From the NCBI GenBank assembly GCA_050485785.1, contig JBJHCA010000012.1, forward strand, positions 1-51,426: a DNA stretch of 51,426 nucleotides, read 5' to 3'. Origin of the DNA: JBJHCA01 sp050485785. Lineage in GTDB: Bacteria; Bacteroidota; Bacteroidia; Chitinophagales; Saprospiraceae. The notes below the pieces were generated by a model, which had not been told where the DNA came from, ran no database searches, and worked only from the letters and a program-made list of their open reading frames with translations. The position numbers were made by a program, and so were the translations under genes. Shown here piece by piece: positions 16,562-24,873 of the stretch; the stretch's first letter is position 1, and each line of letters opens with the position of its first letter.

Positions 16562-18490
16562 TTAATGGTTATGAATGTTCAGTGTTGCCTTTACCCCGGC
16601 CTCAAAACTTCTGCCGGGCATGGGCTGGTACAGAAACCACTCGTAGTATCGGTTGCTCAGATTTTGACCGGTAATGTGCCAATGCAGCAGCAGATTACCC
16701 CACGGAACACGCCCGGTAATACTGATATCAAAAGTGTTGAATGCGGGCATCAGCACAGACTGATCCGCAACGGCATGTCGCTGGCCCGTAAACTGATGCC
16801 GGAGTAAAAATCCAAACTGCCTGTACTTTAACCGGGCAGAATGAACGTGGCGATGGCCGGGAATCCACATCAGTCTTTGGCCTTCAAGGTGACTTTGTTG
16901 ATGCCGGATAAAAGTACTTCGGTTCAGATTGTAACTCCCTTTCACATACCAGCCAATGTTACCTGCAGCACGGCCACCGGCACTTAATTCAAGCTCACCG
17001 CTTCGGCTGAGCACTGCCTGATGGTTGACCGGCTGCCAGCTAGCCCCCGTATTGATCCACTGTATCATGTTTTCGAGGTAACTGATGTTGAACCGGGAAG
17101 TAACATTCCATTGAACCCGGTCAGTTTGATGCAGATAATTTCCCTGCAACAGAGCAGTCCATGCATGTTCGGGCTCCAGTGCCGGGTTGCCGTAAGGGAT
17201 CCAGTAGAGGTCATTCAATGTGGGGTGCCTGTAGTTTTTACTGATGGATAACATTTTGTGGAGCCCCTTCGGGGCTTTGTAGCGGAGGTTAATGAAAGGA
17301 CTGAAGGTAGCCGGCTTCCCGTCAATTACCGGGATACGGAAGCCAGACTCCGCCATAAAATTTCCACCATCCGGCGTCCACTTAACCGAGGCATGGGTGT
17401 TGACTTCCATCCGGGTGCGAGATTGCTTGTAGTCATCAGCGTCTGCAAGGGTATAGTCTGCCAATACTGCCGATCTGAGCAACCATTGCGGACTCAATGC
17501 CGTAAACATACTGTATTCGGCAAGCCACTGCTTGCTGTAGCTTTCGGCATAGAGACTGATTACCGGATCTGCATATAACAGATCCTGCCAGAACCAGGCT
17601 GAACGCCATTCATGAGCAGTTTTGTTTCCGGTGTATTGCCAGGTAAGGGCTAGCCTCATTGCCCGGTCATCCTGAAACGCCTCACTGTTGCGTCCGGTTA
17701 GGGATGCGGGAATTTCCCTAGATGAAGCCTGGAGCCAGGCATAAAAGTTGACGTTCGATTGGTCTGTACTGTGTAAACCGGCCTGTAAATGCAGGTTTTC
17801 CATGCTTGTTCCGGCATGGCGCATAGTGTCTGTGGGTGAGCCGGGCAGTGTCCGGTTGGGAAATATGAACCGGTTATGACGGACTGAGGATTGAAAATCG
17901 GTGGAGATATACCGGTTGTTCCGGGGATGTTTCAGAGAAAAACCAACGCCGGTATTGATAAGGCCAAAGCTGCCGGCTGAAAAATTTGCCCTCAGTTCAT
18001 GGTTTTCAGGTGCCTCAGGATTGTTCAGGATAATAGCCGGGCCCATCATTCCCGAGCCCAGAAAAGCACTCTGGGCATCGTGTAATATGGAGATGCTTCC
18101 TGAGGTTGCCGGTATGATAACGGCCAGATCAGCTACCCCGTTCATGGGTGATTGCACGTTGAAGCCGTTCCACAACACTGAAGTATGTGCGGCCTGCAAA
18201 CCCCCTGTGGCCAACCCCGATGCGCTTTGCATGCGAATGAAACCGGTGGTTTGCATCAAGAGCGCTGAGCCCAGATGCTGTGCGGCATAAACGGTATCGA
18301 GCTGGGTAAAGGCTGCCGAACGGGCATAAAGTCTCCCTGTGTTCACCTCCACAGGCGGTCCTTCTACTACCAGGGAATCGCCACCCTTCACTTCAAAAGT
18401 ACAACAAAGAGATATCCCCAAACAAAGAATCCCAAAAACGAAGTGCTTGCTTACCTGCAAACTTAAAGCTGTCACTTTGCGTGTTTCCAT
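16562..18490 (-). CDS. btuB: TonB-dependent outer-membrane receptor, vitamin B12 (BtuB type)
   Basis: 642 aa. An N-terminal signal sequence (about 1-37) leads to a plug domain (about 55-165: LGSALLMQTTGFIRMQ, VLWNGFNVQSPMNG, SGSISILHDAQSAFLGSGM) and a 22-strand-type barrel ending in FEAGVKATLNIHNH. The length fits BtuB (about 600-650 aa). The specificity call rests on the cobalamin riboswitch in its leader and on the BtuG-like partner directly downstream. Energy for uptake would come from TonB-ExbB-ExbD, encoded elsewhere. No BtuFCD genes are in the window. Confidence 0.85.
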   Translation of the reverse strand: METRKVTALSLQVSKHFVFGILCLGISLCCTFEVKGGDSLVVEGPPVEVNTGRLYARSAAFTQLDTVYAAQHLGSALLMQTTGFIRMQSASGLATGGLQAAHTSVLWNGFNVQSPMNGVADLAVIIPATSGSISILHDAQSAFLGSGMMGPAIILNNPEAPENHELRANFSAGSFGLINTGVGFSLKHPRNNRYISTDFQSSVRHNRFIFPNRTLPGSPTDTMRHAGTSMENLHLQAGLHSTDQSNVNFYAWLQASSREIPASLTGRNSEAFQDDRAMRLALTWQYTGNKTAHEWRSAWFWQDLLYADPVISLYAESYSKQWLAEYSMFTALSPQWLLRSAVLADYTLADADDYKQSRTRMEVNTHASVKWTPDGGNFMAESGFRIPVIDGKPATFSPFINLRYKAPKGLHKMLSISKNYRHPTLNDLYWIPYGNPALEPEHAWTALLQGNYLHQTDRVQWNVTSRFNISYLENMIQWINTGASWQPVNHQAVLSRSGELELSAGGRAAGNIGWYVKGSYNLNRSTFIRHQQSHLEGQRLMWIPGHRHVHSARLKYRQFGFLLRHQFTGQRHAVADQSVLMPAFNTFDISITGRVPWGNLLLHWHITGQNLSNRYYEWFLYQPMPGRSFEAGVKATLNIHNH

Positions 18491-18610
18491 TACAACTGAT
18501 TGTTTCAGTGTTTTTGGAAGCCGGACAGCTATGCGGACGGAAATGCCGAAGAGGCCGAATCATTTTTCAGGCTGTTGCTTTCACCCGAAGCAAGCCAACC
18601 GGGCTTCCGA

Positions 18611-18766
18611 CATGGCAGGTCTTCTGACTTACCCGGTTGTTTGCGGCCTTCCCGTGACCCGAGGGCCCAGTGGCATGAGGATGCAAACAGCCATTCAGGG
18701 GCTTACAGCAGCGGGGACTGTTCCGGACTTTCACCGGATTCCCTTTTCATCTCCAAACGGAGAACC
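18611..18766 (-). ncRNA. Cobalamin riboswitch (AdoCbl/B12 aptamer)
   Basis: Read on the minus strand, the leader contains the ordered cobalamin-aptamer signatures: GGGAATCCGGTGAAAGTCCG, GAACAGTCCCCGCTGCTGTAA, ATGCCACTGGG, GGGAAGGCCGC, and the B12 box AGTCAGAAGACCTGCC (plus positions 18614-18629). It lies 120 bp upstream of the BtuB start and just inside a TATCTTTG promoter box. By family it represses expression when B12 is plentiful. Confidence 0.95.
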
Positions 18767-18774
18767 ATGCGATG

Positions 18775-18782
18775 CAAAGATA
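18775..18782 (-). promoter_or_regulatory. Promoter -7 box of the B12 uptake operon
   Basis: The minus strand reads TATCTTTG, an exact TAnnTTTG match, a few bases upstream of the riboswitch. Transcription would start near 18768, so the aptamer begins almost at the 5' end. Confidence 0.6.
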
Positions 18783-18842
18783 AGCCAATAGTTTACAGGT
18801 GAGCCATTGTCTGTAAATATCGGACAATTTTTTATTCGTGCT

Positions 18843-19589
18843 TTAGTGGCTGTGCATGGTGAGTATGGCCAGCAGCAGGCCCAGGATAACCGCAGACATT
18901 TGTTTCCACGAGAACCGGTGCTTGGATGAGTCCGATTCGAACAGAATGGTGACCGAAATGTGGAACAAGCTGCCAATGACAATGGCGGTGAGGGGAATAA
19001 TTACCGTTTCGAGCCCGTAAATTTCCTGAAAGAAATTGCCGGTAACGGCACCCAGCGGTGACATTAGCGCAAACAAGATCAACAACATCCAGCTTCTGAG
19101 TTGCGAAACTCCGCCATTGAGCAGCAGAACCATTAATGCGAAAGCTGCGGGTGCCTTGTGCAGCACAATTCCCCACAGTAAGTGATTGGCGTGGTTGTGG
19201 TCTGCGTGCAGTGCGTGATACCCGGTAAGTGGCAGCCCTTCAATAAACGAGTGTAAGCCCAGACCTATAAGCACGGCCAGTATGGTTTGCCTGCTTATTT
19301 TGTGGGTCTGCCCGTGATGGTGTACGTGGCCGTGTTCAATGCCGCCTGAAAGTGATTCAAGCAAAATTTGCAGCAAAAACCCAAGCAGTACAAAAAGCCC
19401 GGTATTGTAAGCCGTTTTTACTTCAAATACTTCCGGCACCAGATGAATAAAGATGATGCCCAGAATAAACGCACCACTAAAGGCCAGCACGTATTTGAGT
19501 ATCCGTTCCATCCAGTGTCTGAGGCTGAACGCGGTAATACCGCCGGCTATACCGGAAAGGAACAGGATGATGTATTCCCACAAATGCAT
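18843..19589 (-). CDS. ZIP family divalent metal transporter
   Basis: 248 aa, about eight TM helices. The ZIP signatures are HSFIEGL in TM4 and HKAPAAF in TM5, whose His/Glu residues form the metal site. A His-rich cytoplasmic loop (HGHVHHHGQTHK) and a second His cluster (HADHNHANH) fit zinc or another divalent ion. Family role: import of Zn2+/Fe2+/Mn2+ into the cytoplasm. Start ATG at 19589 is 3 bp after the PAP2 stop, so the two are probably co-transcribed. The B12 riboswitch operon begins just downstream with its own promoter. Confidence 0.88.
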   Translation of the reverse strand: MHLWEYIILFLSGIAGGITAFSLRHWMERILKYVLAFSGAFILGIIFIHLVPEVFEVKTAYNTGLFVLLGFLLQILLESLSGGIEHGHVHHHGQTHKISRQTILAVLIGLGLHSFIEGLPLTGYHALHADHNHANHLLWGIVLHKAPAAFALMVLLLNGGVSQLRSWMLLILFALMSPLGAVTGNFFQEIYGLETVIIPLTAIVIGSLFHISVTILFESDSSKHRFSWKQMSAVILGLLLAILTMHSH

Positions 19590-19592
19590 GTG

Positions 19593-20153
19593 TCAGTTTC
19601 TTTTTGTAATGATTTTTCGGTAAAGCAGGGCTGTGAGCAAACCGCTCAGTGTACCCAATACAAATCCCGCTGCAATGTCGCCAAAAAAATGTTTGCCCAC
19701 ATAAACCTGAGCAATGCCTATACTCATGGCCCAAAGTATTCCAGCAAGCCTTACCCAGATCAGATGGCTGGGCCATACTACCGATAAAAATACCACCAGG
19801 TGCATGTGATTCCAGGCATGATTAGAGGGGAAGCCGTACCTGCCTCCACAGGGCAGCAATCCCGGAACAGTAAGAACATCTTCCTGATAACAGGGACGCT
19901 CACGGGCCACCAACGGCTTGATCACTTTGGCACTCACCATGTCTACCACCACAATGGAGGCAATCAGCAGCATCACAATCAATAGTGGTTTATAAGCTGC
20001 CGACAGGAACAGCTTGAACAATAAAAATATGTAAAGAGGCAGCCAAAACCACGGGTTGCGCCAGACCATCATCAGCGGATCAAGCCAGGAGCCCGAAGCA
20101 TGATGCTGGAACGCTTCGTACAATGCTATATCAAGTCCTGCTAAAAAATTCAT
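19593..20153 (-). CDS. PAP2 family membrane phosphatase
   Basis: 186 aa, about five TM segments. The three PAP2 motifs are present: KPLVARERP (K-x6-RP), PSNHAWNH, and a final YVGKHFFGD in place of the usual SRxxxxxHxxxD (the first Ser-Arg is not kept, the His and Asp are). Family role: dephosphorylation of membrane lipid phosphates such as undecaprenyl pyrophosphate or phosphatidylglycerol phosphate. The start overlaps the methyltransferase stop by 4 bp (ATGA type), which implies translational coupling. Substrate unknown. Confidence 0.85.
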   Translation of the reverse strand: MNFLAGLDIALYEAFQHHASGSWLDPLMMVWRNPWFWLPLYIFLLFKLFLSAAYKPLLIVMLLIASIVVVDMVSAKVIKPLVARERPCYQEDVLTVPGLLPCGGRYGFPSNHAWNHMHLVVFLSVVWPSHLIWVRLAGILWAMSIGIAQVYVGKHFFGDIAAGFVLGTLSGLLTALLYRKIITKRN

Positions 20154-20884
20154 GATTTGCTGCTGATTATGATCATTCTCGGTGAATCGGATCTGTACTC
20201 ATCCAGCCTGTAGCTTCCGAAGCTAATGCCGGGCTTTAATCCGGCAAGGTTCAACAGGCGGCTGAGTGTAGAATAATCAAACAAACGGACTTTTTCCGTA
20301 AAATGAAATAATTGCCCCTGATGGTTAAATCTGATGTGTTTTTTTACGTATCCCTCTTCAATCTGTCTGCTGATATCAAATGTGATGCCGTCTGCTTCCT
20401 GAATGGTGTGAGGCACTAGTGTTTTTCTCACATGCCCTGCATTGAGAAAATCGATCACAAAAAGCCCCCCGGGTTGCAGACACGCAGAAACATTTTGCAA
20501 TACTTTCAGATGTAATTCATCATCGTCAAAATAACCGAAACTGGTAAACAGATTGAATACTGCATCAAACGGCCCGAAATTGATGGGATCCAAAACATTG
20601 TGAACGCGAAATGAGGCTCCTTTCACTGCGTGTTGCCGGGCATAATTTATGCTTTGTTCACTGAGATCAACACCCGTAACCATGTATCCCAGCCCTGCCA
20701 GCACATTGGAATGGCGTCCTTTTCCACAGGCCAGATCGAGTACTTTTGCACCGGCTTGCAACTTCAGGGAATGGGAGAGAGCTGTAATAAATGCCTCTGC
20801 TTCCGCATGATCTCTGTTGCGGTAAAGGATATGATAGTATGGTGTATCAAACCAGTTGACATACCACGGCGAATTCAGTTTCAT
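20150..20884 (-). CDS. Class I SAM-dependent methyltransferase
   Basis: 244 aa. Motif I is VLDLACGKGRHSN (about residues 48-60), followed by VTGVDLSEQSI (motif II), FDAVFNLFTSFGYF and LQPGGLFVIDFLN (post-motif region). This is the ubiE/Methyltransf_25 type, acting in the cytoplasm. The substrate cannot be read; the N-terminal WYVNWFDTPYYHILYRNRD block is common in Bacteroidota homologues. It is the first gene of a methyltransferase/PAP2/ZIP unit and is divergent from the GlmM-type gene. Confidence 0.85.
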   Translation of the reverse strand: MKLNSPWYVNWFDTPYYHILYRNRDHAEAEAFITALSHSLKLQAGAKVLDLACGKGRHSNVLAGLGYMVTGVDLSEQSINYARQHAVKGASFRVHNVLDPINFGPFDAVFNLFTSFGYFDDDELHLKVLQNVSACLQPGGLFVIDFLNAGHVRKTLVPHTIQEADGITFDISRQIEEGYVKKHIRFNHQGQLFHFTEKVRLFDYSTLSRLLNLAGLKPGISFGSYRLDEYRSDSPRMIIISSKS

Positions 20885-20978
20885 AGCGGATCAGTCCGTG
20901 AAGATGACACAAAGTTGCAACAATTTTTAAAACCGCCAATTAATAACAGATTATCAAACGAGCATCGGATTAAAATTC

Positions 20979-20986
20979 TAAATTTG
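20979..20986 (+). promoter_or_regulatory. -7 box for the GlmM-type gene
   Basis: TAAATTTG, an exact TAnnTTTG match, 34 bp upstream of the TTG start at 21021. Confidence 0.5.
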
Positions 20987-21020
20987 CACCTCTTTAATTT
21001 GAGGGGTTAAATTCACTACA

Positions 21021-22421
21021 TTGGCATTAATACAATCTGTATCGGGAATCAGGGGAACAATAGGCGGCCATCGCGGCGAAAATCTGACGCCATTTGAAGT
21101 GGTTCACTTTTGCAGTCAGTATGCAATCTGGCTGTTATCCGGATCGCGTTCCAATACAGTAGTCATTGGCCGCGATGCGAGGATTTCGGGTCCGGTGTTC
21201 AGCAGTCTGGTAGCGGCCACGCTGCAAAGTATGGGCGTTCACGTTATTGATCTTGGGCTGTCCACCACACCCACCGTTCAAATGGCCGTGGTCAGTGAAA
21301 AAGCAGGAGGCGGCATCATTATTACTGCCAGCCATAACCCGAGGCAATGGAATGCACTAAAACTGCTGAATGAATACGGAGAATTTCTTACGGCATCGCA
21401 GCTGGCTGAAATGAACCGTACTACCGACGATAATCATCAGGTTCAGTTTGCCACCGTGGACAAGATGGGGGCTTACAGCCTCAAAACCGGGTATATTGAG
21501 CACCATATCCGCGAAATTCTAGCATTGCCTGAAGTGAAGGCAGATTTGGTTGCCCAAAAGAAGTTTAAAATTGTGGTGGACTGCTGCAACAGTACTGCTG
21601 CCATTTCGGCCTTGCCGTTGCTGGAAGCCATGGGCTGCAAGGTTATCCCCCTGTTTGATGAAATGACCGGCAATTTTGACCGGAATCCGGAACCCCTGCC
21701 GGAAAGTCTACAGGCACTCAGCAAAAAAGTTACAGCTGAAAATGCTGATGCAGGTCTGGCATTTGACCCCGATGTTGACCGCCTGGCCATTATTTGTGAA
21801 GACGGTGAGCCATTTGGCGAGGAATACACCCTGGTAGCTGTAGCCGATTACATGCTGCGTTTTCACGGCGGCGGTGTTACCGTCAGCAATTTATCCTCAA
21901 CCAACGCGCTGCGCGATGTAACCCTGAAGCACGGCGGTACTTATTATGCCTCCAAAGTGGGTGAAGCCCACGTGGTGGAAACCATGAAACTGAGAAAAGC
22001 CATCATCGGCGGGGAGGGCAACGGAGGGGTTATCCATCCCGGGCTCCACTACGGCAGGGATGCGCTGGCCGGTGCCGCGCTGTTTCTGACAGCCCTGGCA
22101 CAGTTTGGCAAGCCGGTATCGTTCCTGCGCCGCACGTTCCCGCAATATGTGATCAGCAAAAACAAGATCCAGCTTCCACAGGGAACTGATCTGGGCGAAC
22201 TTTTCGATCAACTGGCCAGGAAGTATGCCAAGCACCCCATAAGCAGGCAGGACGGACTTAAGTTGGAGTTTGACAACGACTGGGTGCACCTTCGCAGTTC
22301 CAATACAGAGCCCATTATCCGCATTTATGCCGAAAGCAGTTCAGAGGTAATAGCCAATAATCTGGCCAACAAGCTGAAGCAGGACATCAATGAGCTACTG
22401 CGTGGTGAAGCTGCAGACTAG
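21021..22421 (+). CDS. glmM: Phosphoglucosamine mutase / phosphohexomutase (GlmM type)
   Basis: 466 aa, alpha-D-phosphohexomutase superfamily. The N-terminal VSGIRGTIGG, the phosphoserine loop ITASHNP (Ser104), the metal loop DPDVDRL, the sugar loop GEGNGGVIHP and the phosphate loop RSSNTEP are all present. Family role: glucosamine-6-P to glucosamine-1-P for UDP-GlcNAc and peptidoglycan; phosphomannomutase activity is the alternative. The start is TTG: an in-frame TGA at 21000 excludes any upstream ATG, and the next residues align with the family N-terminus. Monocistronic, with its own -7 box. Confidence 0.85.
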   Translation: MALIQSVSGIRGTIGGHRGENLTPFEVVHFCSQYAIWLLSGSRSNTVVIGRDARISGPVFSSLVAATLQSMGVHVIDLGLSTTPTVQMAVVSEKAGGGIIITASHNPRQWNALKLLNEYGEFLTASQLAEMNRTTDDNHQVQFATVDKMGAYSLKTGYIEHHIREILALPEVKADLVAQKKFKIVVDCCNSTAAISALPLLEAMGCKVIPLFDEMTGNFDRNPEPLPESLQALSKKVTAENADAGLAFDPDVDRLAIICEDGEPFGEEYTLVAVADYMLRFHGGGVTVSNLSSTNALRDVTLKHGGTYYASKVGEAHVVETMKLRKAIIGGEGNGGVIHPGLHYGRDALAGAALFLTALAQFGKPVSFLRRTFPQYVISKNKIQLPQGTDLGELFDQLARKYAKHPISRQDGLKLEFDNDWVHLRSSNTEPIIRIYAESSSEVIANNLANKLKQDINELLRGEAAD

Positions 22422-22721
22422 ATGCTTCTGATCCCGGTTTTGACAATATTTTCGGGTGGTTTTTAGGATCACTTTTTGTTTTGAGCCTTCGGCTCTCGTG
22501 GCCTTGTATGCGTAGCCCATACTTTATCACGGCCCGGGCAGGGCCGCCACAAAGAGATATCCATCATCAACATCAAAAGCGAAGTAAGGAGAAAAACGCT
22601 CCGGATTAAGGTGTAAGCCGGCATAGCCCTGATCATTAAGCACTGCAGCCCGGCATTCAGAGGAGTCATTAAAAAAAGGGGCCATGCGGTAATTGAGCTT
22701 ACTGTGGATTATATTTGTGCC
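22422..22721. other. Intergenic region, no convincing gene
   Basis: 300 bp between two plus-strand genes. A 52-codon minus-strand ATG frame (22527-22685) exists but has no recognisable domain or promoter box. A GAGCC-TTC-GGCTC mini-hairpin lies near 22483 without a T-run. The only supported element is the TATATTTG box at 22710. Confidence 0.4.
22710..22717 (+). promoter_or_regulatory. -7 box, possible leaderless promoter of the SdpI-like gene
   Basis: TATATTTG matches TAnnTTTG but ends only 4 bp before the ATG at 22722, so transcription would begin at or within the start codon. Confidence 0.4.
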
Positions 22722-23075
22722 ATGGATGATTACTCCGACTTGATTCTGTTGCTCATTACTGCGGGTACGCAGGGTATCATGGTGTTTGCAGGGTGGATCA
22801 TACTGCGGTTTCCGCCCGGGCAACCCAACGCATGGTACGGCTACCGCACGCCGAGGTCGATGAAGAACCCGGAGCATTGGCGTGATGGCAATCGGTTTGC
22901 CGCTATTTTGATGATAAGGCTGGGACTGTGGGCCATGTTTATATCGGTGTTGTTCTATCTGATCGGTGCCAGTGAAACAGTCTGGATGATCTGGATATTG
23001 GGTTCAGTAATTGCCATAGCTGTGATAGTGGTGGTGCGTACCGAAAGCTATCTGAAGGATAAATACGGCAAATAG
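22722..23075 (+). CDS. SdpI family small membrane protein
   Basis: 117 aa from the ATG at 22722; a GTG at 22704 lies upstream of the probable promoter box. Three TM helices (about 4-27, 62-82, 87-105). Between TM1 and TM2 is the SdpI/YhfL signature NAWYGYRTPRSMKNPEHW. The best-known member, SdpI of Bacillus, is an immunity protein against the SdpC toxin, but most family members have no known role and there is no toxin gene nearby. Orphan here. Confidence 0.8.
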   Translation: MDDYSDLILLLITAGTQGIMVFAGWIILRFPPGQPNAWYGYRTPRSMKNPEHWRDGNRFAAILMIRLGLWAMFISVLFYLIGASETVWMIWILGSVIAIAVIVVVRTESYLKDKYGK

Positions 23076-23314
23076 CCGGTGCTGAGGATGTGTAATTGTT
23101 GGGAGAAGGGCTTTTCTTATATTTTATCAAATCATCTAGGCTAAACCCTAACATCCGGCATTTGCACTACCGGAAAAAATCGTCTATCCACAGCCCAGGC
23201 ATTGTGCAAACAAACTGGCAAATACTACAAGACACTGCGTCCCTTTCATGCGGGTAACCTCAATCTATGCACAGTATATCAATCCAGGAACACCAGTAAT
23301 ACAGTGAATAAACC

Positions 23315-24820
23315 TTAAGCAGATTCCAAAGCATAACTCTGCAGGGCATCGGCAATCTTTCTGTCATTACTCAGCCGGGGAACCTTGTTTTGCCCGCCCA
23401 GTTTCCCATGTGCCCGCATGTATGCAATGAAGCTGTCTTTTTGCAGCGGGGTGATGACCAGCGGTTTCAGGATTTTTCCTTTAATCAGATCGCGGTAATA
23501 CATATTCTGAACCTGCATGCACCGATCCATAAACCGGGCTATTTCATCCAGGTTGCCCGGGATTTGGCTGAATTCGATGAGCCACTCGTGGTAGGGGAGT
23601 CCTTCAGCCGGGGTTACCATGGGGGCCACGGTAAACTCAGTAGCTGAAAATCCGAATTGATTCGCAGCCTCAAGCAAGGCGTGTTCTACTTCTTTGGCGA
23701 TTACGTGCTCTCCAAATGCCGAGATGTAGTGTTTTGTGCGTCCCGTAACCCTGAGCCTGGGCGGATCAAGAGACACAAATTCAACGGTATCACCAATGTC
23801 GTATGCCCACAAACCGGCATTATTGCTCAGGATGATGGCGTAATTTACCCCGGTTTCCACCTGCTCCAGATTGAACCGGCGCGGGTTTTTGTTGTAAATC
23901 TCATCGGCGGGAACAAACTCAAAAAATATTCCGGAATTGACATTGAGCAAAAGTCCTTCGGCCTCAAGGCTGTCCTGAAAAGCGATAAAGCCCTCCGAGG
24001 CGGGATAAGTTTCCAGTCCTTCTACCGAACCGCCAAACAGCTTCTCCATTTCCACCCGGTACGGCTCGTAATTGACTCCTCCGAATACATAAACCTGAAG
24101 ATTGGGAAACAGGCTTTTTATGGTGCTTTTTCCGCTTCGTTCCAGTAAGCGCTCAAGATACATTTGGACCCAGGGGGGAATACCGCTGATGAGGGTCATG
24201 TTGGCGTCAATGGTTTCATCAACAATGGCCTCCAGTTTGGTTTCCCAGTCCTCAATGCAATTGGTATCGTATGATGGAAGCTGATTGAGCCGCAACCAAC
24301 CCGGGATTTGATGGTTCACAATTCCGGAAAGCCTGCCGGTGAGGATTGAACCTGTATATTCGAGTTTGGGGCTTCCCGAAAGAAAGATCATTTTGCCCCG
24401 CATGATACCAAAATTTCCGGTTTCAACCATATAATTGAACATGGTATTGCGCGCAGTTCCAAAGTGGTTGGGCAAACTTTCACGGGTTAGGGGAATATAC
24501 TTGGCACCGCTCGTGGTGCCCGAAGTTTTGGCGAAATACATGGGCTTTCCCGGCCAAAGGACGTTTTTTTCACCCCGGATTATTTTGTCGATATAGGGTC
24601 TGTGTCCTTCGTAATCCCTGATGGGAACGGCCTGTATAAACTCATGGTAATGATGCACATCACTCAGCCGATGCTCTTTTCCAATGGCAGTAAACCGGGC
24701 AGTGGCTAGATTTTTTCTGAATTGCAAGTGCTGGTACTCTACCGCATTAACGGCAGATTTTCTAATGGATGACGCAATCCATTGAGCATAGGGTTTTATA
24801 AGTTGACCTCTTAAACTCAT
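23315..24820 (-). CDS. GH3 family acyl-adenylating / amido-synthetase-like protein
   Basis: 501 aa from the ATG at 24820 (MSLRGQLIKPYAQWIASS). The longer frame to 24919 runs back through the divergent promoter into the neighbouring gene and is rejected. The GH3 signatures include the nucleotide-binding FAKTSGTTSGAKYIPLT, a central FGGVNYEPY and TYPASEGFIAFQD block, and GLWAYDIGDTVEFVS. Plant GH3 proteins adenylate a carboxylic acid and join it to an amino acid; the bacterial substrate is unknown. The minus-strand -7 box TACTTTTG ends 11 bp before the ATG, so the leader is only a few nucleotides. Confidence 0.85.
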   Translation of the reverse strand: MSLRGQLIKPYAQWIASSIRKSAVNAVEYQHLQFRKNLATARFTAIGKEHRLSDVHHYHEFIQAVPIRDYEGHRPYIDKIIRGEKNVLWPGKPMYFAKTSGTTSGAKYIPLTRESLPNHFGTARNTMFNYMVETGNFGIMRGKMIFLSGSPKLEYTGSILTGRLSGIVNHQIPGWLRLNQLPSYDTNCIEDWETKLEAIVDETIDANMTLISGIPPWVQMYLERLLERSGKSTIKSLFPNLQVYVFGGVNYEPYRVEMEKLFGGSVEGLETYPASEGFIAFQDSLEAEGLLLNVNSGIFFEFVPADEIYNKNPRRFNLEQVETGVNYAIILSNNAGLWAYDIGDTVEFVSLDPPRLRVTGRTKHYISAFGEHVIAKEVEHALLEAANQFGFSATEFTVAPMVTPAEGLPYHEWLIEFSQIPGNLDEIARFMDRCMQVQNMYYRDLIKGKILKPLVITPLQKDSFIAYMRAHGKLGGQNKVPRLSNDRKIADALQSYALESA

Positions 24821-24831
24821 AACTTGCGGCA

Positions 24832-24849
24832 CAAAAGTATTTATTTTTG
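24832..24849. promoter_or_regulatory. Back-to-back divergent -7 boxes
   Basis: On the minus strand TACTTTTG (24832-24839) serves the GH3 gene; on the plus strand TATTTTTG (24842-24849) serves the lipoprotein gene. Both match TAnnTTTG exactly and are 2 bp apart. Each promoter's -33 region would fall in the other's transcribed region, so polymerases could exclude one another. Confidence 0.55.
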
Positions 24850-24873
24850 ACCAAACCAAATCCCGCCGTTTGT

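Noticed and set aside
18806..18834. ATTGTC/GACAAT hairpin followed by T6 on the plus strand between the ZIP gene and the riboswitch
   Set aside because: All genes here run on the minus strand, where no U-run follows the hairpin. It cannot be assigned as the ZIP terminator with confidence.
22527..22685. 52-codon minus-strand ATG frame in the glmM-sdpI gap
   Set aside because: The composition looks coding-like (MAPFFNDSSECRAAV...), but there is no promoter box, no recognised domain and no partner gene. Too weak to annotate without homologues.
22704..23075. SdpI-like protein as immunity protein of a local toxin system
   Set aside because: No SdpC-like toxin, small secreted peptide or autorepressor gene is adjacent, so immunity function is not supported.
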